Of a DNA stretch of 64,000 nucleotides, positions 20,657 to 32,119 are shown in pieces. Positions within the stretch are counted from its first letter, which is position 1. Each line of letters opens with the position of its first letter. The DNA comes from an uncultured Eubacterium sp. (GTDB lineage: Bacteria; Bacillota; Clostridia; Lachnospirales; Lachnospiraceae): positions 62,001 to 126,000 of the forward strand of contig CAMEWO010000003.1 in assembly GCA_945946665.1 (NCBI GenBank), written 5' to 3'. The translations under genes and the position numbers were made by a program. The notes under the pieces were generated by a model, which worked only from the letters and a program-made list of their open reading frames with translations, was not told the origin of the DNA and did not search any database.

Positions 20657-21421
20657 ATGAAGAATATGTTTGAAATCGAAAATCTTAACCTGTTCTATGG
20701 GCAGCATCACGCATTAAAGGATGTTACCATGAACATTCCGGCCAATAAAATTGTTGCATTTATCGGACCTAGTGGATGTGGTAAATCAACTTTCCTGCGA
20801 TGCTTAAACAGGATGAATGATCTTGTCGAAGGCTGTAAGATTACAGGAAACGTGAAAATGGCTGGCAAGGATGGGATGGAAGATATCTATGGAAATGTAG
20901 ATGTTAATTTGTTAAGAAAAAAGGTTGGCATGGTATTTCAGCAGCCTAATCCTTTTCCAATGAGCATATATGATAATATTGCATATGGACCAAGAACTCA
21001 TGGAATACATAATAAGAGCCAGCTGGATGCCATTGTTGAAAAATCTCTTAAACAGGCTGCTATATGGGATGAGGTAAAGGACAGACTTAAAAAATCTGCA
21101 CTTGGTATGTCAGGTGGACAGCAGCAGAGATTGTGCATTGCAAGAGCACTGGCAGTTGAACCGGAAGTAATTCTTATGGATGAACCAACGTCGGCTCTTG
21201 ATCCTATATCCACTTCCAAAATTGAAGACCTTGCAGTAGAGTTGAGAGAGCGTTATACTATAGTAATGGTTACTCATAATATGCAGCAGGCTACAAGAAT
21301 TTCTGATTACACAGCCTTTTTCCTTCTGGGAGAAATGGTTGAGTATGATAAGACAGAGACACTGTTCTCAATTCCTAAGGATAAGAGAACAGAGGACTAT
21401 ATTACAGGACGTTTTGGTTGA
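20657..21421 (+). CDS. pstB: Phosphate ABC transporter ATP-binding protein
   Basis: [49 protein letters not shown]-type signature, [10 protein letters not shown]. Confidence 0.95.
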   Translation: MKNMFEIENLNLFYGQHHALKDVTMNIPANKIVAFIGPSGCGKSTFLRCLNRMNDLVEGCKITGNVKMAGKDGMEDIYGNVDVNLLRKKVGMVFQQPNPFPMSIYDNIAYGPRTHGIHNKSQLDAIVEKSLKQAAIWDEVKDRLKKSALGMSGGQQQRLCIARALAVEPEVILMDEPTSALDPISTSKIEDLAVELRERYTIVMVTHNMQQATRISDYTAFFLLGEMVEYDKTETLFSIPKDKRTEDYITGRFG

Positions 21422-21436
21422 GAAATGAGGTATATT

Positions 21437-22084
21437 ATGAGAAATAGATTTGACAGACAGCTTTGCCAGTTGAATGATGAACTGATTGAGATGGGAGAAT
21501 TGATTGAGAAGGCAATAGAGGATACCATCAAGGCGCTGGTTTCACAGGATGTTGAGCTTGCCAATACTGTTATTAATATGGATGATGAAATTGATGCTAA
21601 GGAGAAGGAGATTGAAAATCTCTGCCTTAAACTGCTTCTTCAACAGCAGCCTGTTGCAAAGGATTTGAGACTTATCTCATCTGCCCTTAAGATGATTACC
21701 GATATGGAAAGAATCGGAGATCATGCAACAGATATTTCTGAAATTACAATTGAACTGTCCAGCCAGAAATATATTAAGAAGCTGGAGCATATCCAGCAGA
21801 TGTCAAAAGAGACAATGGTAATGCTGGTACAGAGCATAGAGGCATTTGTTAATAAGGATATTGACAAAGCCCGCAGTGTAATTGAACAGGATGATATAGT
21901 TGATAATCTGTTTATTACAGTTAAGCGCGAACTTATTGGAATGATTCATGAGAATGTGGACGCAGGAGAGCAGGCCACGGACTTGTTAATGGTGGCAAAG
22001 TATCTGGAAAGAATTGGAGACCATGCTACTAATATATCTGAATGGGTTATTTTTTCAATTACAGGAAGCCATGATGGAAAATAG
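21437..22084 (+). CDS. phoU: Phosphate signalling protein PhoU
   Basis: RNRFDRQLCQLNDELIEMG; two IERIGDHATD/N repeats. Confidence 0.93.
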   Translation: MRNRFDRQLCQLNDELIEMGELIEKAIEDTIKALVSQDVELANTVINMDDEIDAKEKEIENLCLKLLLQQQPVAKDLRLISSALKMITDMERIGDHATDISEITIELSSQKYIKKLEHIQQMSKETMVMLVQSIEAFVNKDIDKARSVIEQDDIVDNLFITVKRELIGMIHENVDAGEQATDLLMVAKYLERIGDHATNISEWVIFSITGSHDGK

Positions 22085-22110
22085 AATTTATCTGCGGAAT
22101 GGGGAATATT

Positions 22111-22794
22111 ATGTCACATATATATGTAGTCGAGGATGATAAGAATATAAGTGAAATAGAAAGCTATGCCCTTAAGAATGCAGGGCATAATGTGGTGGAA
22201 TGCAGTAATGGAAAGGAATTTCACAAGGCTGTACAGGACAGGATTCCGGACCTTATATTGCTTGATATTATGCTGCCTGACGAGGATGGTCTGGAAATAC
22301 TGACCAAGCTGCGTTCATCACCTGAAACCAGAAGGGTTCCAGTTATTATGGTAACTGCCAAATCATCTGAGATTGATAAAGTTAAAGGCCTTGATATGGG
22401 AGCTGATGATTATCTTACCAAACCATTCGGCGTTATGGAGCTTATCTCAAGAGTTAAAGCCTTACTTAGAAGATCAGGGGGTATGGAAGAAGAAAAATTC
22501 ATTAAAGTTGGTGAACTGTTTATTGACGATGAAAAGCATGCTGTTTATGTATCGGACAAGAATGTGGAACTGACATATAAGGAATATGAATTGTTAAAAT
22601 ACCTTGCCTATAATAAGGGGATTGTGCTTACAAGAGACAATCTTATGGACAAAATATGGAGCACAGATTACGAAGGAGAATCAAGAACTCTTGATGTTCA
22701 CATTAAGACATTAAGACAGAAGCTTGGGGTTGCTGGTTCATATATCCGAACGGTAAGAAATGTGGGGTACTATCTGGATGAAGAAAAGGATTAA
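22111..22794 (+). CDS. OmpR/PhoB-family response regulator
   Basis: VVEDDKN, LLDIMLPDEDGLEIL, KPFGVMEL; C-terminal winged helix RTLDVHIKTLRQKLG. Confidence 0.93.
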   Translation: MSHIYVVEDDKNISEIESYALKNAGHNVVECSNGKEFHKAVQDRIPDLILLDIMLPDEDGLEILTKLRSSPETRRVPVIMVTAKSSEIDKVKGLDMGADDYLTKPFGVMELISRVKALLRRSGGMEEEKFIKVGELFIDDEKHAVYVSDKNVELTYKEYELLKYLAYNKGIVLTRDNLMDKIWSTDYEGESRTLDVHIKTLRQKLGVAGSYIRTVRNVGYYLDEEKD

Positions 22795-24166
22795 TCTGTA
22801 TTTTGTGATTCTGACAATGGCAGCAATCTTTGCTGTTGTGGCTATTCTGACTCCTGTATTTTATTCTATTCTTAAGAAGGAAGTTTTTTCCCATCTTAAA
22901 AGTTATGCAGAGCTTATGGTTGATTCTGATATATGGGGAATTGAATCTGAGCCATATAAAGTACAGGATTTTATAAAAAAAGACAGTAATTTCCGTGTTA
23001 CGCTGATAGGAAGTGATGGACAGGCGTTGCTTGACACATATACGGATGTTAATTCCATGGATAATCACAGCGAACGGCCGGAGATTTCCATGGCTTTTTC
23101 TGCAGGAGAGGGCAGGGATGTAAGAAAATCATCTACCATGGGTAAAGATGTGCTGTATTATGCAGTTCTTCTTGATAATGGGTGTGTGTTAAGAGTATCA
23201 AAGGAACAGGGAAGCATTACGGGGCTGTTGTTAACCTCATTTCCAGAGGTACTGTGTCTGTGTATTGTGCTGTTCCTTGTGTGTGTTTTGTTATCGCAGC
23301 TGCTTACAAAAAGCATTGTGGAACCAATTGAACAACTGGGAAATAATCTTGATTCGGCAGATTCAATTAATGTATATAAGGAACTGGTGCCATTTGTGAA
23401 TACAATCAGGCGCCAGCATGAGGATATCCTTAAAAATGCTACTATGAGGCAGGAATTCACCGCTAATGTGTCACATGAATTAAAAACGCCTCTTACATCT
23501 ATTTCCGGTTATTCTGAACTAATAGAAAGCGGAATGGCAACAGACCAGGATGTGACAAGGTTTGCAGGTGAAATACACAAGAATTCCAAGAGGCTTCTCA
23601 CTCTGATAAATGATATTATCAGGCTTTCAGAATTAGACAGTACATCAGAGGATGAGAATTATGAAGATATAGACCTGTATGATATAGCAGAGACGTGCGT
23701 TGATATGCTGAAAATCAATGCAGAGAATAATGATGTAACAATTAATCTGAGCGGTTCTCATCAGACAGTACACGCAAACCGGCAGATGATGGAGGAACTG
23801 GTATATAATCTTTGTGATAACGCTATACGGTATAATAAGGCTGATGGAAAAGTTGACGTCAAAGTTGACAGAGAGACAATACATGATAGGAAGGAAGACC
23901 AGCCAGGTCAGGAAATATCTTATGATGCAGTGGTTCTTGAGGTGAGAGATACAGGAATTGGAATATCCAAGGAACATCAGGACAGGATATTTGAGCGGTT
24001 TTACAGGGTGGATAAAAGCAGGTCAAAGCTCACAGGAGGTACAGGACTGGGGCTTGCAATTGTTAAACATATTGTTGCAAAACACCCTTCTGCCCATATT
24101 GATCTGGATAGCACATTGGGGGAAGGCACAGATATCAGGGTTGTTTTTAAAGAAAACATTCCTTGA
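22778..24166 (+). CDS. PhoR-like sensor histidine kinase
   Basis: FTANVSHELKTPLTSISGYSELI; HATPase motifs DTGIGI, GTGLGLAIVKHI; overlaps the regulator gene. Confidence 0.92.
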   Translation: MKKRINLYFVILTMAAIFAVVAILTPVFYSILKKEVFSHLKSYAELMVDSDIWGIESEPYKVQDFIKKDSNFRVTLIGSDGQALLDTYTDVNSMDNHSERPEISMAFSAGEGRDVRKSSTMGKDVLYYAVLLDNGCVLRVSKEQGSITGLLLTSFPEVLCLCIVLFLVCVLLSQLLTKSIVEPIEQLGNNLDSADSINVYKELVPFVNTIRRQHEDILKNATMRQEFTANVSHELKTPLTSISGYSELIESGMATDQDVTRFAGEIHKNSKRLLTLINDIIRLSELDSTSEDENYEDIDLYDIAETCVDMLKINAENNDVTINLSGSHQTVHANRQMMEELVYNLCDNAIRYNKADGKVDVKVDRETIHDRKEDQPGQEISYDAVVLEVRDTGIGISKEHQDRIFERFYRVDKSRSKLTGGTGLGLAIVKHIVAKHPSAHIDLDSTLGEGTDIRVVFKENIP

Positions 24167-24192
24167 CATTTTGGCATTACAATGATAAAGTA

Positions 24193-24345
24193 ATTGAAGT
24201 TCTTTGAGGGAGTAATCGGCACAGATTTTGACTGTGTGGTATTATCGACATAATGGTTTCTGTTTTTTTATGCAGATTCCCGGTTTTACTTTAAATGGTG
24301 AGACTCATGGACAGTGCGGCTGCACTGTCCGTGGGTCTTTTTTTA
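24193..24345 (+). ncRNA. yybP-ykoY (Mn2+) riboswitch candidate with terminator
   Basis: GAGGGAGTAATCGGC and TTATCGACATAATGG resemble conserved yybP-ykoY loops; terminator AGACTCATGGACAGTGC-GGCT-GCACTGTCCGTGGGTCT-TTTTT (24301-24343); followed by mntP. Confidence 0.7.
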
Positions 24346-24406
24346 GGTTTATCTGCCGGAAGGGAACAAAAGAATAAAAAGGCTTTTTAAGCAGAATGGA
24401 GAATTT

Positions 24407-24961
24407 ATGGGATTTTGGGAATTGTTTATTCTTGCAGTAGGATTATCTATGGATGCTTTTGCTGTTTCAGTCTGCAAGGGATTGTCACTTGGAAAGATTA
24501 AAGCAAAGCATATGTGTCTTGCAGGTATATGGTTTGGAGGATTTCAGGCATTGATGCCTCTTGTTGGATATTTTCTTGGAAGCTTTTTTGCTGATGTAAT
24601 TACAAAATATTCACACTGGATTGCATTTGCTCTTCTTGAATTTCTTGGAGCTAAGATGATTAAGGAATCATTTGAGAGTGAAGAACTGGATGACAATATG
24701 GGATGGAAGACAATGCTTGTTCTGGCTGTTGCCACAAGTATTGATGCCAGTGCTGTAGGTGTCACATTTGCCTTTCTTGATGTAAACATTCTTTTTGCAG
24801 TCATTTTGATTGGTGTGACAACATTTGCATTTTCAGCAGCAGGAGTAAAGATTGGAAGTGTATTTGGAGAGAAATACAAATCAAAGGCGGAAATTGCGGG
24901 AGGAATTATTCTTATTCTCATCGGACTGAAAATTCTTCTGGATGGATTAGGGATAATCTGA
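24407..24961 (+). CDS. mntP: Manganese efflux pump MntP
   Basis: LFILAVGLSMDAFAVSVCKGLSLGKIK; TSIDASAVGVTFAFL. Confidence 0.93.
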   Translation: MGFWELFILAVGLSMDAFAVSVCKGLSLGKIKAKHMCLAGIWFGGFQALMPLVGYFLGSFFADVITKYSHWIAFALLEFLGAKMIKESFESEELDDNMGWKTMLVLAVATSIDASAVGVTFAFLDVNILFAVILIGVTTFAFSAAGVKIGSVFGEKYKSKAEIAGGIILILIGLKILLDGLGII

Positions 24962-25077
24962 CATATGCAATCTGGACAGACAGGGGAAAAGGGTTAGTTA
25001 AGATAAGTTGTCTTTTTTGTAATAATTTGGTATACTTTAGTTAATAATTTTTCGTGATTTGTTAACATGGAGGCTTA

Positions 25078-28000
25078 ATGGGACTTACTAATTATTTTAT
25101 GGTTGTTGCCAAGATTGCTGGTGTAGCATTGCCTATACTGTCCATTATTATTATATTGAATAAAGAACAAAACAGCGTTTCATCTAATCTTATGCTGGCT
25201 AACATGGGATGTCTTGTGTACAACTGCTGCTTTGGTCTTATAATGCGTTCATCAAACCTTACAGAAGCATATTCCATACTTCGGGTAATGTACTTTGGAA
25301 ATATTATGATGATATTTTTCTTTGCAAGGTTTTTGGTATATTATTTCCATGTTAAGGGGGTTAAGGGATTTTATTTTGCGTGGTTTGTAATAGAGCTTGT
25401 TGGACTTGTATTTATATGGATGGATAGCACGTCATTTCTTATATACAATAATGTGCAGATTCATTTTTATAAGAATGCCCATTTTGCATATCTGACATTC
25501 GATTATGGTATATATTATGCATTTAAGTTGATTCTGGGCTTGTATGTATATATACGGCAGTTTTTCATGACTGTCCACTATATGAAGAAATATCATGTAG
25601 AGTCAGAGAGACGTACAGTAAGGTATCTTTTGATGTGTCAGGTAATTATTATTGTTGCCCAGATTACATTTGCCATATTTAAGTTTGATTATAATATTGT
25701 GCCAGTGAGTTCTTCTATTGCCATGTTTGTGGTAATAATGAGCCTGCTTAAGAATTCCTTTTATTCTGTTTCGGATATGGGGCAGGGCAGACTGTTCGAA
25801 TATGTTAATGATGCAGTCATTATGGTGAATGGTGCTTATGAATTCCAGTCCTGCAATGGACTTGCCCGGGAACTTTTTCCAGAATTAAACTCTTTATCAA
25901 GAAATGATGTGTTAAGTGAGGAGATTCTTAATATTATCTCATCAGACAAATATGAGGTTTTAATTAAGGGCAGACACTACAAAATTGAAAAATCAGAATG
26001 TTTTGACGGACCGGAGGTAATCGGTCATGTTATTAATTTTTCAGATAATGAAGAGCGTCACAAACTGTTAGAGGAATTAAAGCTTGCCAAAGAAAAAGCA
26101 GAGATTGCCAATGATGCTAAGTCTGCATTTGTAGCCAATATGTCACATGAGATAAGGACTCCTATGAATGCTATAGTGGGCATGACAGAGATACTTCTTA
26201 GATACCAGCATTCTGAACAGGAACAGGGATATCTTATGAATATCAAGAATTCTGGTGCAGCGCTTCTTGCTATAATTAATGATATTCTTGATATATCAAA
26301 GATTGAATCTGGCAAGATGAAGCTGGCAGAAGAGGTATACGAGCCACTATCAGTTCTTAATGATCTTGGACTTATATTCTTAAACAGAATAGCAGAAAAG
26401 GATGTGGAATTGATATACGAAATCACCCCGGAACTTCCTGAGAAGCTTGTGGGTGATTCCATGAAGATACGGCAGGTAATTATTAATATTGTCAATAATG
26501 CCATTAAATACACTGATTCAGGATATGTACGTGTTAAGCTTGAGGTGAATAGTATAGAAGGGGATAATATTGAACTTTTGATGTCTGTGAAGGATACTGG
26601 GCAGGGTATCAAGAGTGAAGATATGACAAGAATATTTAACTCTTTTTCACGTATAGATACTAAGAAAAACAGGTACAAAGAAGGAACTGGTCTTGGTCTT
26701 TCCATTGCGAAAGAACTCCTTGAACTCATGGGAGGAGGAATATCTGCTAAAAGTGAGTATGGTGTTGGAAGTGAGTTTATATTCACATTCCGGCAGAAAA
26801 TTGCAGATGTGACCCCAGCAGCATCTGTCCACAATACAGAGGGCAGGAAGCTGACTGCCAGTGCATGTTTGAATGATACCCGTCTCTTGGGAAGCCTTAT
26901 TAAGCTTACCAAGGAATATGACTTAAGCTACATAGGATATGAGTCATTAAAGCATGGTATGAGAAAGGCAGATTATATCTTTACTGATGTGGCTTCATAT
27001 AACACAAATAAAAAAGAGATGCTTTCACTGATTAATGAAGGTGGAAGGCTGTGTGTTCTTCAGAACCCTATGCGTGACAATGTGGTGGATTCTGATGTGT
27101 ATGTAATTGATAAGCCGTTGTACAGCCTTAATTTCTGTAGAATACTTAATAACGAAGATAAAAAGAATAATGTTGTCATACATGATTATGCCAATTTTAT
27201 TGCTCCTGATGCCAAGATTCTTGTTGTGGATGATATGGAGATGAACCTGAAGGTGGCTGTGGGTGTACTTGGACCTCTTCAGATGAACATTGATACGGCA
27301 GACAGTGGGCAGAAAGCATTGGAACTGATTTCCAAGACTCATTATGATATTGTGTTCATGGATCATATGATGCCTGTAATGGATGGTATTGAGACTGTCC
27401 AGTTAATAAGACAGATGGATGATCCTTATTATAAGAAAGTCCCAATAATTGCATTTTCGGCAAATGTTGGACAGGACGCAGTAAAGTCCTTTACGGATGC
27501 TGGTATGAATGATTTCGTTGCAAAGCCTATTGAACTTAAGGATATATTTGCAAAGATACTCAGGTGGCTTCCGAAGGAACTTATCGTCAAGGAGCAGAGC
27601 AAGGAATATGCTGATACGCTAAGAAAAAACATGGATATCACTGTTCCTGACATAGAGGGGCTGAATGTGATAGAAGGCATTAAGAATTCCGGAGGAGAGG
27701 AATTGTATATAAGTCTTCTGGGGGATTTTTATAAATTAATAGATATAAAATCAATTAAAATTGAAAAGTGTCTTGCAGATAATCTAATTCGAGATTACAC
27801 TATAGAGGTACATGGGTTAAAAAACACAGCCAGAATGATAGGGGCTATGGAGTTGTCGGATGAATTCTATAGAATGGAACAGTTGGGAAACAAAGGAGAT
27901 ATAGAAACTATTAAGGAAGAAACACCTGCATTGCTTGAACATTTTAGGAGCTATAAAGCTATTCTGGAGCCCTTCGGTAAGGCTAATGACCAGGAGAAGC

Positions 28001-28224
28001 GTAAAGCTGGTAACCAGGAGATAATTGGTCTTTTAGAACAGCTTCAGCAGGCAATGGATGGATTTGATCTTGATGCTGCAGATGAAATTATGAAGCAGCT
28101 TGATATGATTAGAATCCCTGAGGCTGTTATGGATGATTATGATAATTTAAGAGCTTATGTTGCTGATGTGGCAATGGAGGAAGTAATGTCATTGGCAAGA
28201 GATATGATAAGGAGGTTAGCATGA
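25078..28224 (+). CDS. Hybrid sensor histidine kinase/response regulator: N-terminal 7TM, HisKA, HATPase, REC, Hpt
   Basis: [53 protein letters not shown]; Hpt-like [13 protein letters not shown]. Confidence 0.9.
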   Translation: MGLTNYFMVVAKIAGVALPILSIIIILNKEQNSVSSNLMLANMGCLVYNCCFGLIMRSSNLTEAYSILRVMYFGNIMMIFFFARFLVYYFHVKGVKGFYFAWFVIELVGLVFIWMDSTSFLIYNNVQIHFYKNAHFAYLTFDYGIYYAFKLILGLYVYIRQFFMTVHYMKKYHVESERRTVRYLLMCQVIIIVAQITFAIFKFDYNIVPVSSSIAMFVVIMSLLKNSFYSVSDMGQGRLFEYVNDAVIMVNGAYEFQSCNGLARELFPELNSLSRNDVLSEEILNIISSDKYEVLIKGRHYKIEKSECFDGPEVIGHVINFSDNEERHKLLEELKLAKEKAEIANDAKSAFVANMSHEIRTPMNAIVGMTEILLRYQHSEQEQGYLMNIKNSGAALLAIINDILDISKIESGKMKLAEEVYEPLSVLNDLGLIFLNRIAEKDVELIYEITPELPEKLVGDSMKIRQVIINIVNNAIKYTDSGYVRVKLEVNSIEGDNIELLMSVKDTGQGIKSEDMTRIFNSFSRIDTKKNRYKEGTGLGLSIAKELLELMGGGISAKSEYGVGSEFIFTFRQKIADVTPAASVHNTEGRKLTASACLNDTRLLGSLIKLTKEYDLSYIGYESLKHGMRKADYIFTDVASYNTNKKEMLSLINEGGRLCVLQNPMRDNVVDSDVYVIDKPLYSLNFCRILNNEDKKNNVVIHDYANFIAPDAKILVVDDMEMNLKVAVGVLGPLQMNIDTADSGQKALELISKTHYDIVFMDHMMPVMDGIETVQLIRQMDDPYYKKVPIIAFSANVGQDAVKSFTDAGMNDFVAKPIELKDIFAKILRWLPKELIVKEQSKEYADTLRKNMDITVPDIEGLNVIEGIKNSGGEELYISLLGDFYKLIDIKSIKIEKCLADNLIRDYTIEVHGLKNTARMIGAMELSDEFYRMEQLGNKGDIETIKEETPALLEHFRSYKAILEPFGKANDQEKRKAGNQEIIGLLEQLQQAMDGFDLDAADEIMKQLDMIRIPEAVMDDYDNLRAYVADVAMEEVMSLARDMIRRLA

Positions 28225-28976
28225 ATAATATACTTTTGATTTCAGAGGTACAGGGGTATCTTGCTATAACAACACAGGAAAAGCTTCAAAGTTTTGATTT
28301 TAAGGTTATTTCAACAAAGAATGATGCCAGCGAGATTGATAATATAAAGGATCAGTTATGTGCTATTGTTGTATATTGCAGCGAGAATTTGGTAAATGAC
28401 AGGCAGTTCCTTATATATCTTAAGGATAAGGCGCTGGAAGATGATGTTATGGTGTTTGCTGTAGGTAATTCCGCTGAATTAAAGGCTGTTGAGGAAGTTA
28501 TTCCAAAGCAGTATGTTAAGAGCATGCAGCGTCCTATCAATGTTAATGAACTGGCGGAAGCGATTAATACACATATTGAAGTAGTAGGAACAGCTATTAA
28601 GAAAAAAATTCTTGTGGTGGATGATTCTGGAGCGATGCTCCGTAATGTCAAGGCATGGCTTGGACAGAAGTATCAGGTAATACCAGCTAACTCAGGAGCC
28701 ATGGCAATTAAATATCTTGCCATGAACAGACCTGACCTGATTCTTTTGGACTATGAGATGCCAATATGTGATGGTAAACAGGTTCTGGAGATGATAAGAA
28801 GCGAGAAGGACTTTGCAGATATTCCGGTTATTTTCCTTACAAGTAAGGGTGATAAGGAAAGTGTCATGAATGTAATGGCTTTGAAACCGGAGGGGTATCT
28901 TCTTAAAACTATGGAGCCATATCAGATTGTAAAGGCTGTCAATGAATTCTTTGAAAAGAGAAAGGCACAGGAGTAA
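28221..28976 (+). CDS. Response regulator with degenerate plus intact REC domains
   Basis: Second half [10 protein letters not shown]...[17 protein letters not shown]...FLTSKGD; 4-bp overlap with the kinase. Confidence 0.85.
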   Translation: MNNILLISEVQGYLAITTQEKLQSFDFKVISTKNDASEIDNIKDQLCAIVVYCSENLVNDRQFLIYLKDKALEDDVMVFAVGNSAELKAVEEVIPKQYVKSMQRPINVNELAEAINTHIEVVGTAIKKKILVVDDSGAMLRNVKAWLGQKYQVIPANSGAMAIKYLAMNRPDLILLDYEMPICDGKQVLEMIRSEKDFADIPVIFLTSKGDKESVMNVMALKPEGYLLKTMEPYQIVKAVNEFFEKRKAQE

Positions 28977-29593
28977 ATTCTGTGAGTTTCCTTTAATGGA
29001 AACAGCGTGGTATGGTGGCTCTGCCTGACTAGCAGTATATTTCAGCAACTGCCCGAATGGTGGTAACTTAGGCTATACCACTTAAATAGAAACAGGTCAC
29101 GACGAAGAGAATCTAAGCGTTGCGGCATATATGAATTACACTCGCTTATTTCAGCAACTGCATGAATTATGGCTACTCAGGCTGCACACTTATATAAAAA
29201 AGTCACTACGAAGAGAATCTAAGTTTTGTAACGTATATGAATTACACTCGCTTATTTCACCAATGGGTCAAAACTCAGCCCTACGGGCTTCAAACAGTTG
29301 CCCCATTGCTGGCGAAGTGTAATCCATACACGCTACAAAGCTAAGATTTCTTCTAATGTGACTTTTTTATATAAGTGTGCAGCCTGAGTAGCCATAATTC
29401 ATGCAGTTGCTGAAATAAGCGAGTGTAATTCATATACGCCTCAGCGCTAAGATTTCTTCTAAATGTGACATGTTTCTATTTAAGTGGTACAACCTAAGCT
29501 GCCACCATTTGGGTAGTTGCTGAAATATACCACTAGTCAGGCAGAGCCACCGTACCACGCTGTTTTTATTTTCAGGGAGCTGACAGAATTTAC
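28973..29593. repeat. 621-bp imperfect palindrome (long inverted repeat) with internal ~106-109-bp tandem repeats
   Basis: Ends GTAAATTCTGT (28973-28983)/ACAGAATTTAC (29583-29593); 79-bp perfect inverted arms 29128-29206 / 29358-29436; central AGCCC-TAC-GGGCT at 29277-29289. Confidence 0.93.
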
Positions 29594-29632
29594 TTTGTGG
29601 AGAGGGTGGCTGATAATATTTAAGTATAATTA

Positions 29633-31664
29633 TTATGAAAAACGATTAATGATGTCAACAATCTCATTTGCGTTTTCTGTGTTTTTGTTTACAATGACTG
29701 ACATAGATTCAGCAGTCTCAGATGTAAGATTTGCTTTGTCAATAATATCTTGAATATTAACATTGTCATCAGATGGCATATGGGACACATTCTGTATCTG
29801 AGAATGGATATTCTGTACAGTACTTGAAAATATCTTTGATGCTTCTGATATATTTGCAATAATTTCCTGGATATCCTTAATTGAACTATAGTAATCTTCT
29901 GTAGCATTGGATAGTTCTGTAAACTGGTTTTGAACATCGTTTTGTAAGAATAAAATAATCTGGTCAAAACATGCTTTGACATTAGCAATATTGGTTCGTG
30001 TTTCGGTACAGATATTCTGAATCTGTGTAGCTGTCTCGGATGAACTTGTAGCAAGATTGCCTATCTCCGAAGCAACAACGGCAAATCCTTTTCCTGCTTC
30101 ACCTGCTCTGGCAGCTTCGATAGAAGCGTTGAGAGAAAGAAGGTTGGTCTGGCTTGTTATGTCAAGTATCTGGGATGCCATTTCATCAATTTTCATTAGT
30201 GATTGTAATTCATTGATTGCCTGTTCAATGGATTTCTGATTCTGGGCAATCTGTTTGTTGGTATTTTCTAATGTTGATGTTGCAAGATGCTGCATCTGTT
30301 CTATTTTTGAAAGTAATTGAGTACTGTGTTCATTACCATCAGCGATTTTTTCTTCAACATTTGAGACAACGTCTGTCATTATGGTTATCTCTCTGGCCAC
30401 CTCAAGCACTGTAGTGTCTATTTCCTCAGCCCTCTTTGCATATGTAGTGGTTGATGTGGAGTTGTCATTAATACAGCTGATTAATAGATTGGAAGAATCT
30501 TGCATGGCAGAGGCAGTTTTATTAAGAGAATCTGAACAGCTTGATAGAGTATTAACAATATCATGCATTGTGTCATATAGCGAATTTAATGAAGTGGCTA
30601 TTTTACCAATCTCATTGGTTCTGCCAATCCATGGTGTCAATTTATCGTGTTTGTTAAGATTGAGTTTGCTGAGATTGACAATGGACTCCCTGACATACTT
30701 TAATGGTTTCATGCTTATGTATACCATAATAAATGCCAATATACTTATTACAAGAACAAAAAATGCACATATTATGGCAAGAATAAGCATATTCTTGTTT
30801 GCCATTGCATATATATTACTCTCGCTGTCATATGAAACAACAGCCCATCCGTGTTCTTCAATTGCCTGATAGCTGGCAATATACTTCTTGGAATTCACAG
30901 AATACTTTAATTCTCCAGATTGATTACCTGATTTAATCTGTTCCGAAACATTCAGAAGCATATCGTCTTTGATTTCAGTTGCAATCAGGGAACGGTCATC
31001 TGCTGTGATGTACATAGCATCCTGCACATTAATCATATAATATTTTGAGGTGCTTTCATTATCAAGAAACCTATTCAAAATCTGCTCAAGATCTTCGACA
31101 AATGGTCCACCGCCAACATATCCTACTATTGTGCTGCCGTTAGTATCAAAAACAGGACAGTACATGGACAGAATAAGCTTGCCGGAAGCTGGTGAAATAA
31201 TTATTCCGGCATTATATAGTCCGCTTCTTGAAGTAATTTCATTCTGCAGAGCTTTTAAACTGTCGCCTTTTCTTGTGGTCATACCTACTGCGCTAGGAGT
31301 AGAATGGACGATAACATGGGAGTTCCACTCGCCTACATATATTCCTTCCCAATTTTCCAAATCGGAAAAGTAGTTATTTGTATATTCCTGCGCATAGGCA
31401 AGTTTTTGTATTAGATGGATCTTTTAAAGCATCTCTTATTACAGGAGTTTTGCTGTATGCTGTGAGAATAGATTCCTGTCGTGCAATATATTCTTGAATC
31501 ATTCTGGCCTGGGATTGAAGATTGTCCTGCACATGTTTACGTTCAGAATTATTTATAAGTGTTTTTAATATTCCGTTGGCTGTTATGTATAACATGGACA
31601 TGCACAGGACGACGATACACATAATTCCAAGTGCAATTTTTTTGCTTAATTTCCAATTTTTCAT
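29633..31664 (-). pseudogene. Methyl-accepting chemotaxis protein interrupted by a +1 frameshift
   Basis: N-terminal part (31664-31374) and C-terminal part (31360-29633) lie in different frames. Removing one base in the T5 run 31403-31407 joins ...SNTK to [30 protein letters not shown]. Signalling tip motif [34 protein letters not shown]. Confidence 0.8.
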
Positions 31665-31775
31665 ACTATGATTCCCTCCACCCACATTTTTGTTAATTAT
31701 ATATTCTGACCAGTAGTCAATTTTGTGGATATTCATGTTGACATGTAGGAAAATACAGTGTATTATCTCTACTGC

Positions 31776-31796
31776 ATATACCTGTATGGGGTATAT
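31776..31796. promoter_or_regulatory. CsoR-type operator candidate
   Basis: ATATACC-TGTATGG-GGTATAT palindrome directly upstream of the CsoR-family gene. Confidence 0.6.
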
Positions 31797-31816
31797 GTTT
31801 CTAAAGGAGAAAAAAT

Positions 31817-32119
31817 ATGGATAATACAAATTGTACATGTGGGAAGACTAAAAAGAGGACGGAGAAGGAATATAAGGATCTGATGAACAGACTGAGCAGA
31901 ATTGAAGGGCAAGTAAGAGGAGTTAAGAATATGCTGGAAAATGATGCATATTGTCCTGATATTCTTATTCAGGTATCAGCGATTAACTCGGCTCTCAACA
32001 GTTTTAATAAAGTGCTTATAGCAAATCATATAAGAGAGTGTGTGGTTAACGACCTTCATGAGGGCAAAGATGAGACAGCAGAGGAATTGATTACGGTATG
32101 CCATAAGATTATGAAGTGA
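31817..32119 (+). CDS. csoR: CsoR-family metal-sensing repressor
   Basis: DLMNRLSRIEGQVRGVKNMLENDAYCPDILIQVSAINSALNS...HIRECV. Confidence 0.9.
   Translation: MDNTNCTCGKTKKRTEKEYKDLMNRLSRIEGQVRGVKNMLENDAYCPDILIQVSAINSALNSFNKVLIANHIRECVVNDLHEGKDETAEELITVCHKIMK

Noticed and set aside
26058-26912. 284-aa minus-strand ORF inside the hybrid kinase gene
   Set aside because: Antisense of conserved HisKA/HATPase sequence; Ser/Ile-rich translation typical of shadow ORFs.
29131-29322. 63-aa ORF inside the palindrome (and mirrored ORFs 28692-29048 and 29517-29753)
   Set aside because: Their near-identical starts (MLKYT.SQAEPPYHAV) arise from the inverted repeat itself; no good RBS or codon pattern.
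28973-29593. Retron msr-msd, integron attC or CRISPR array
   Set aside because: No reverse transcriptase, integrase or cas gene nearby; the two-arm palindrome with ~106-bp units does not match these architectures.
29633-29650. GAAAAACGATTAATG resembling the LacI operator
   Set aside because: Has mismatches to the 14-bp core and overlaps the 3' end of the chemoreceptor coding sequence; likely chance.
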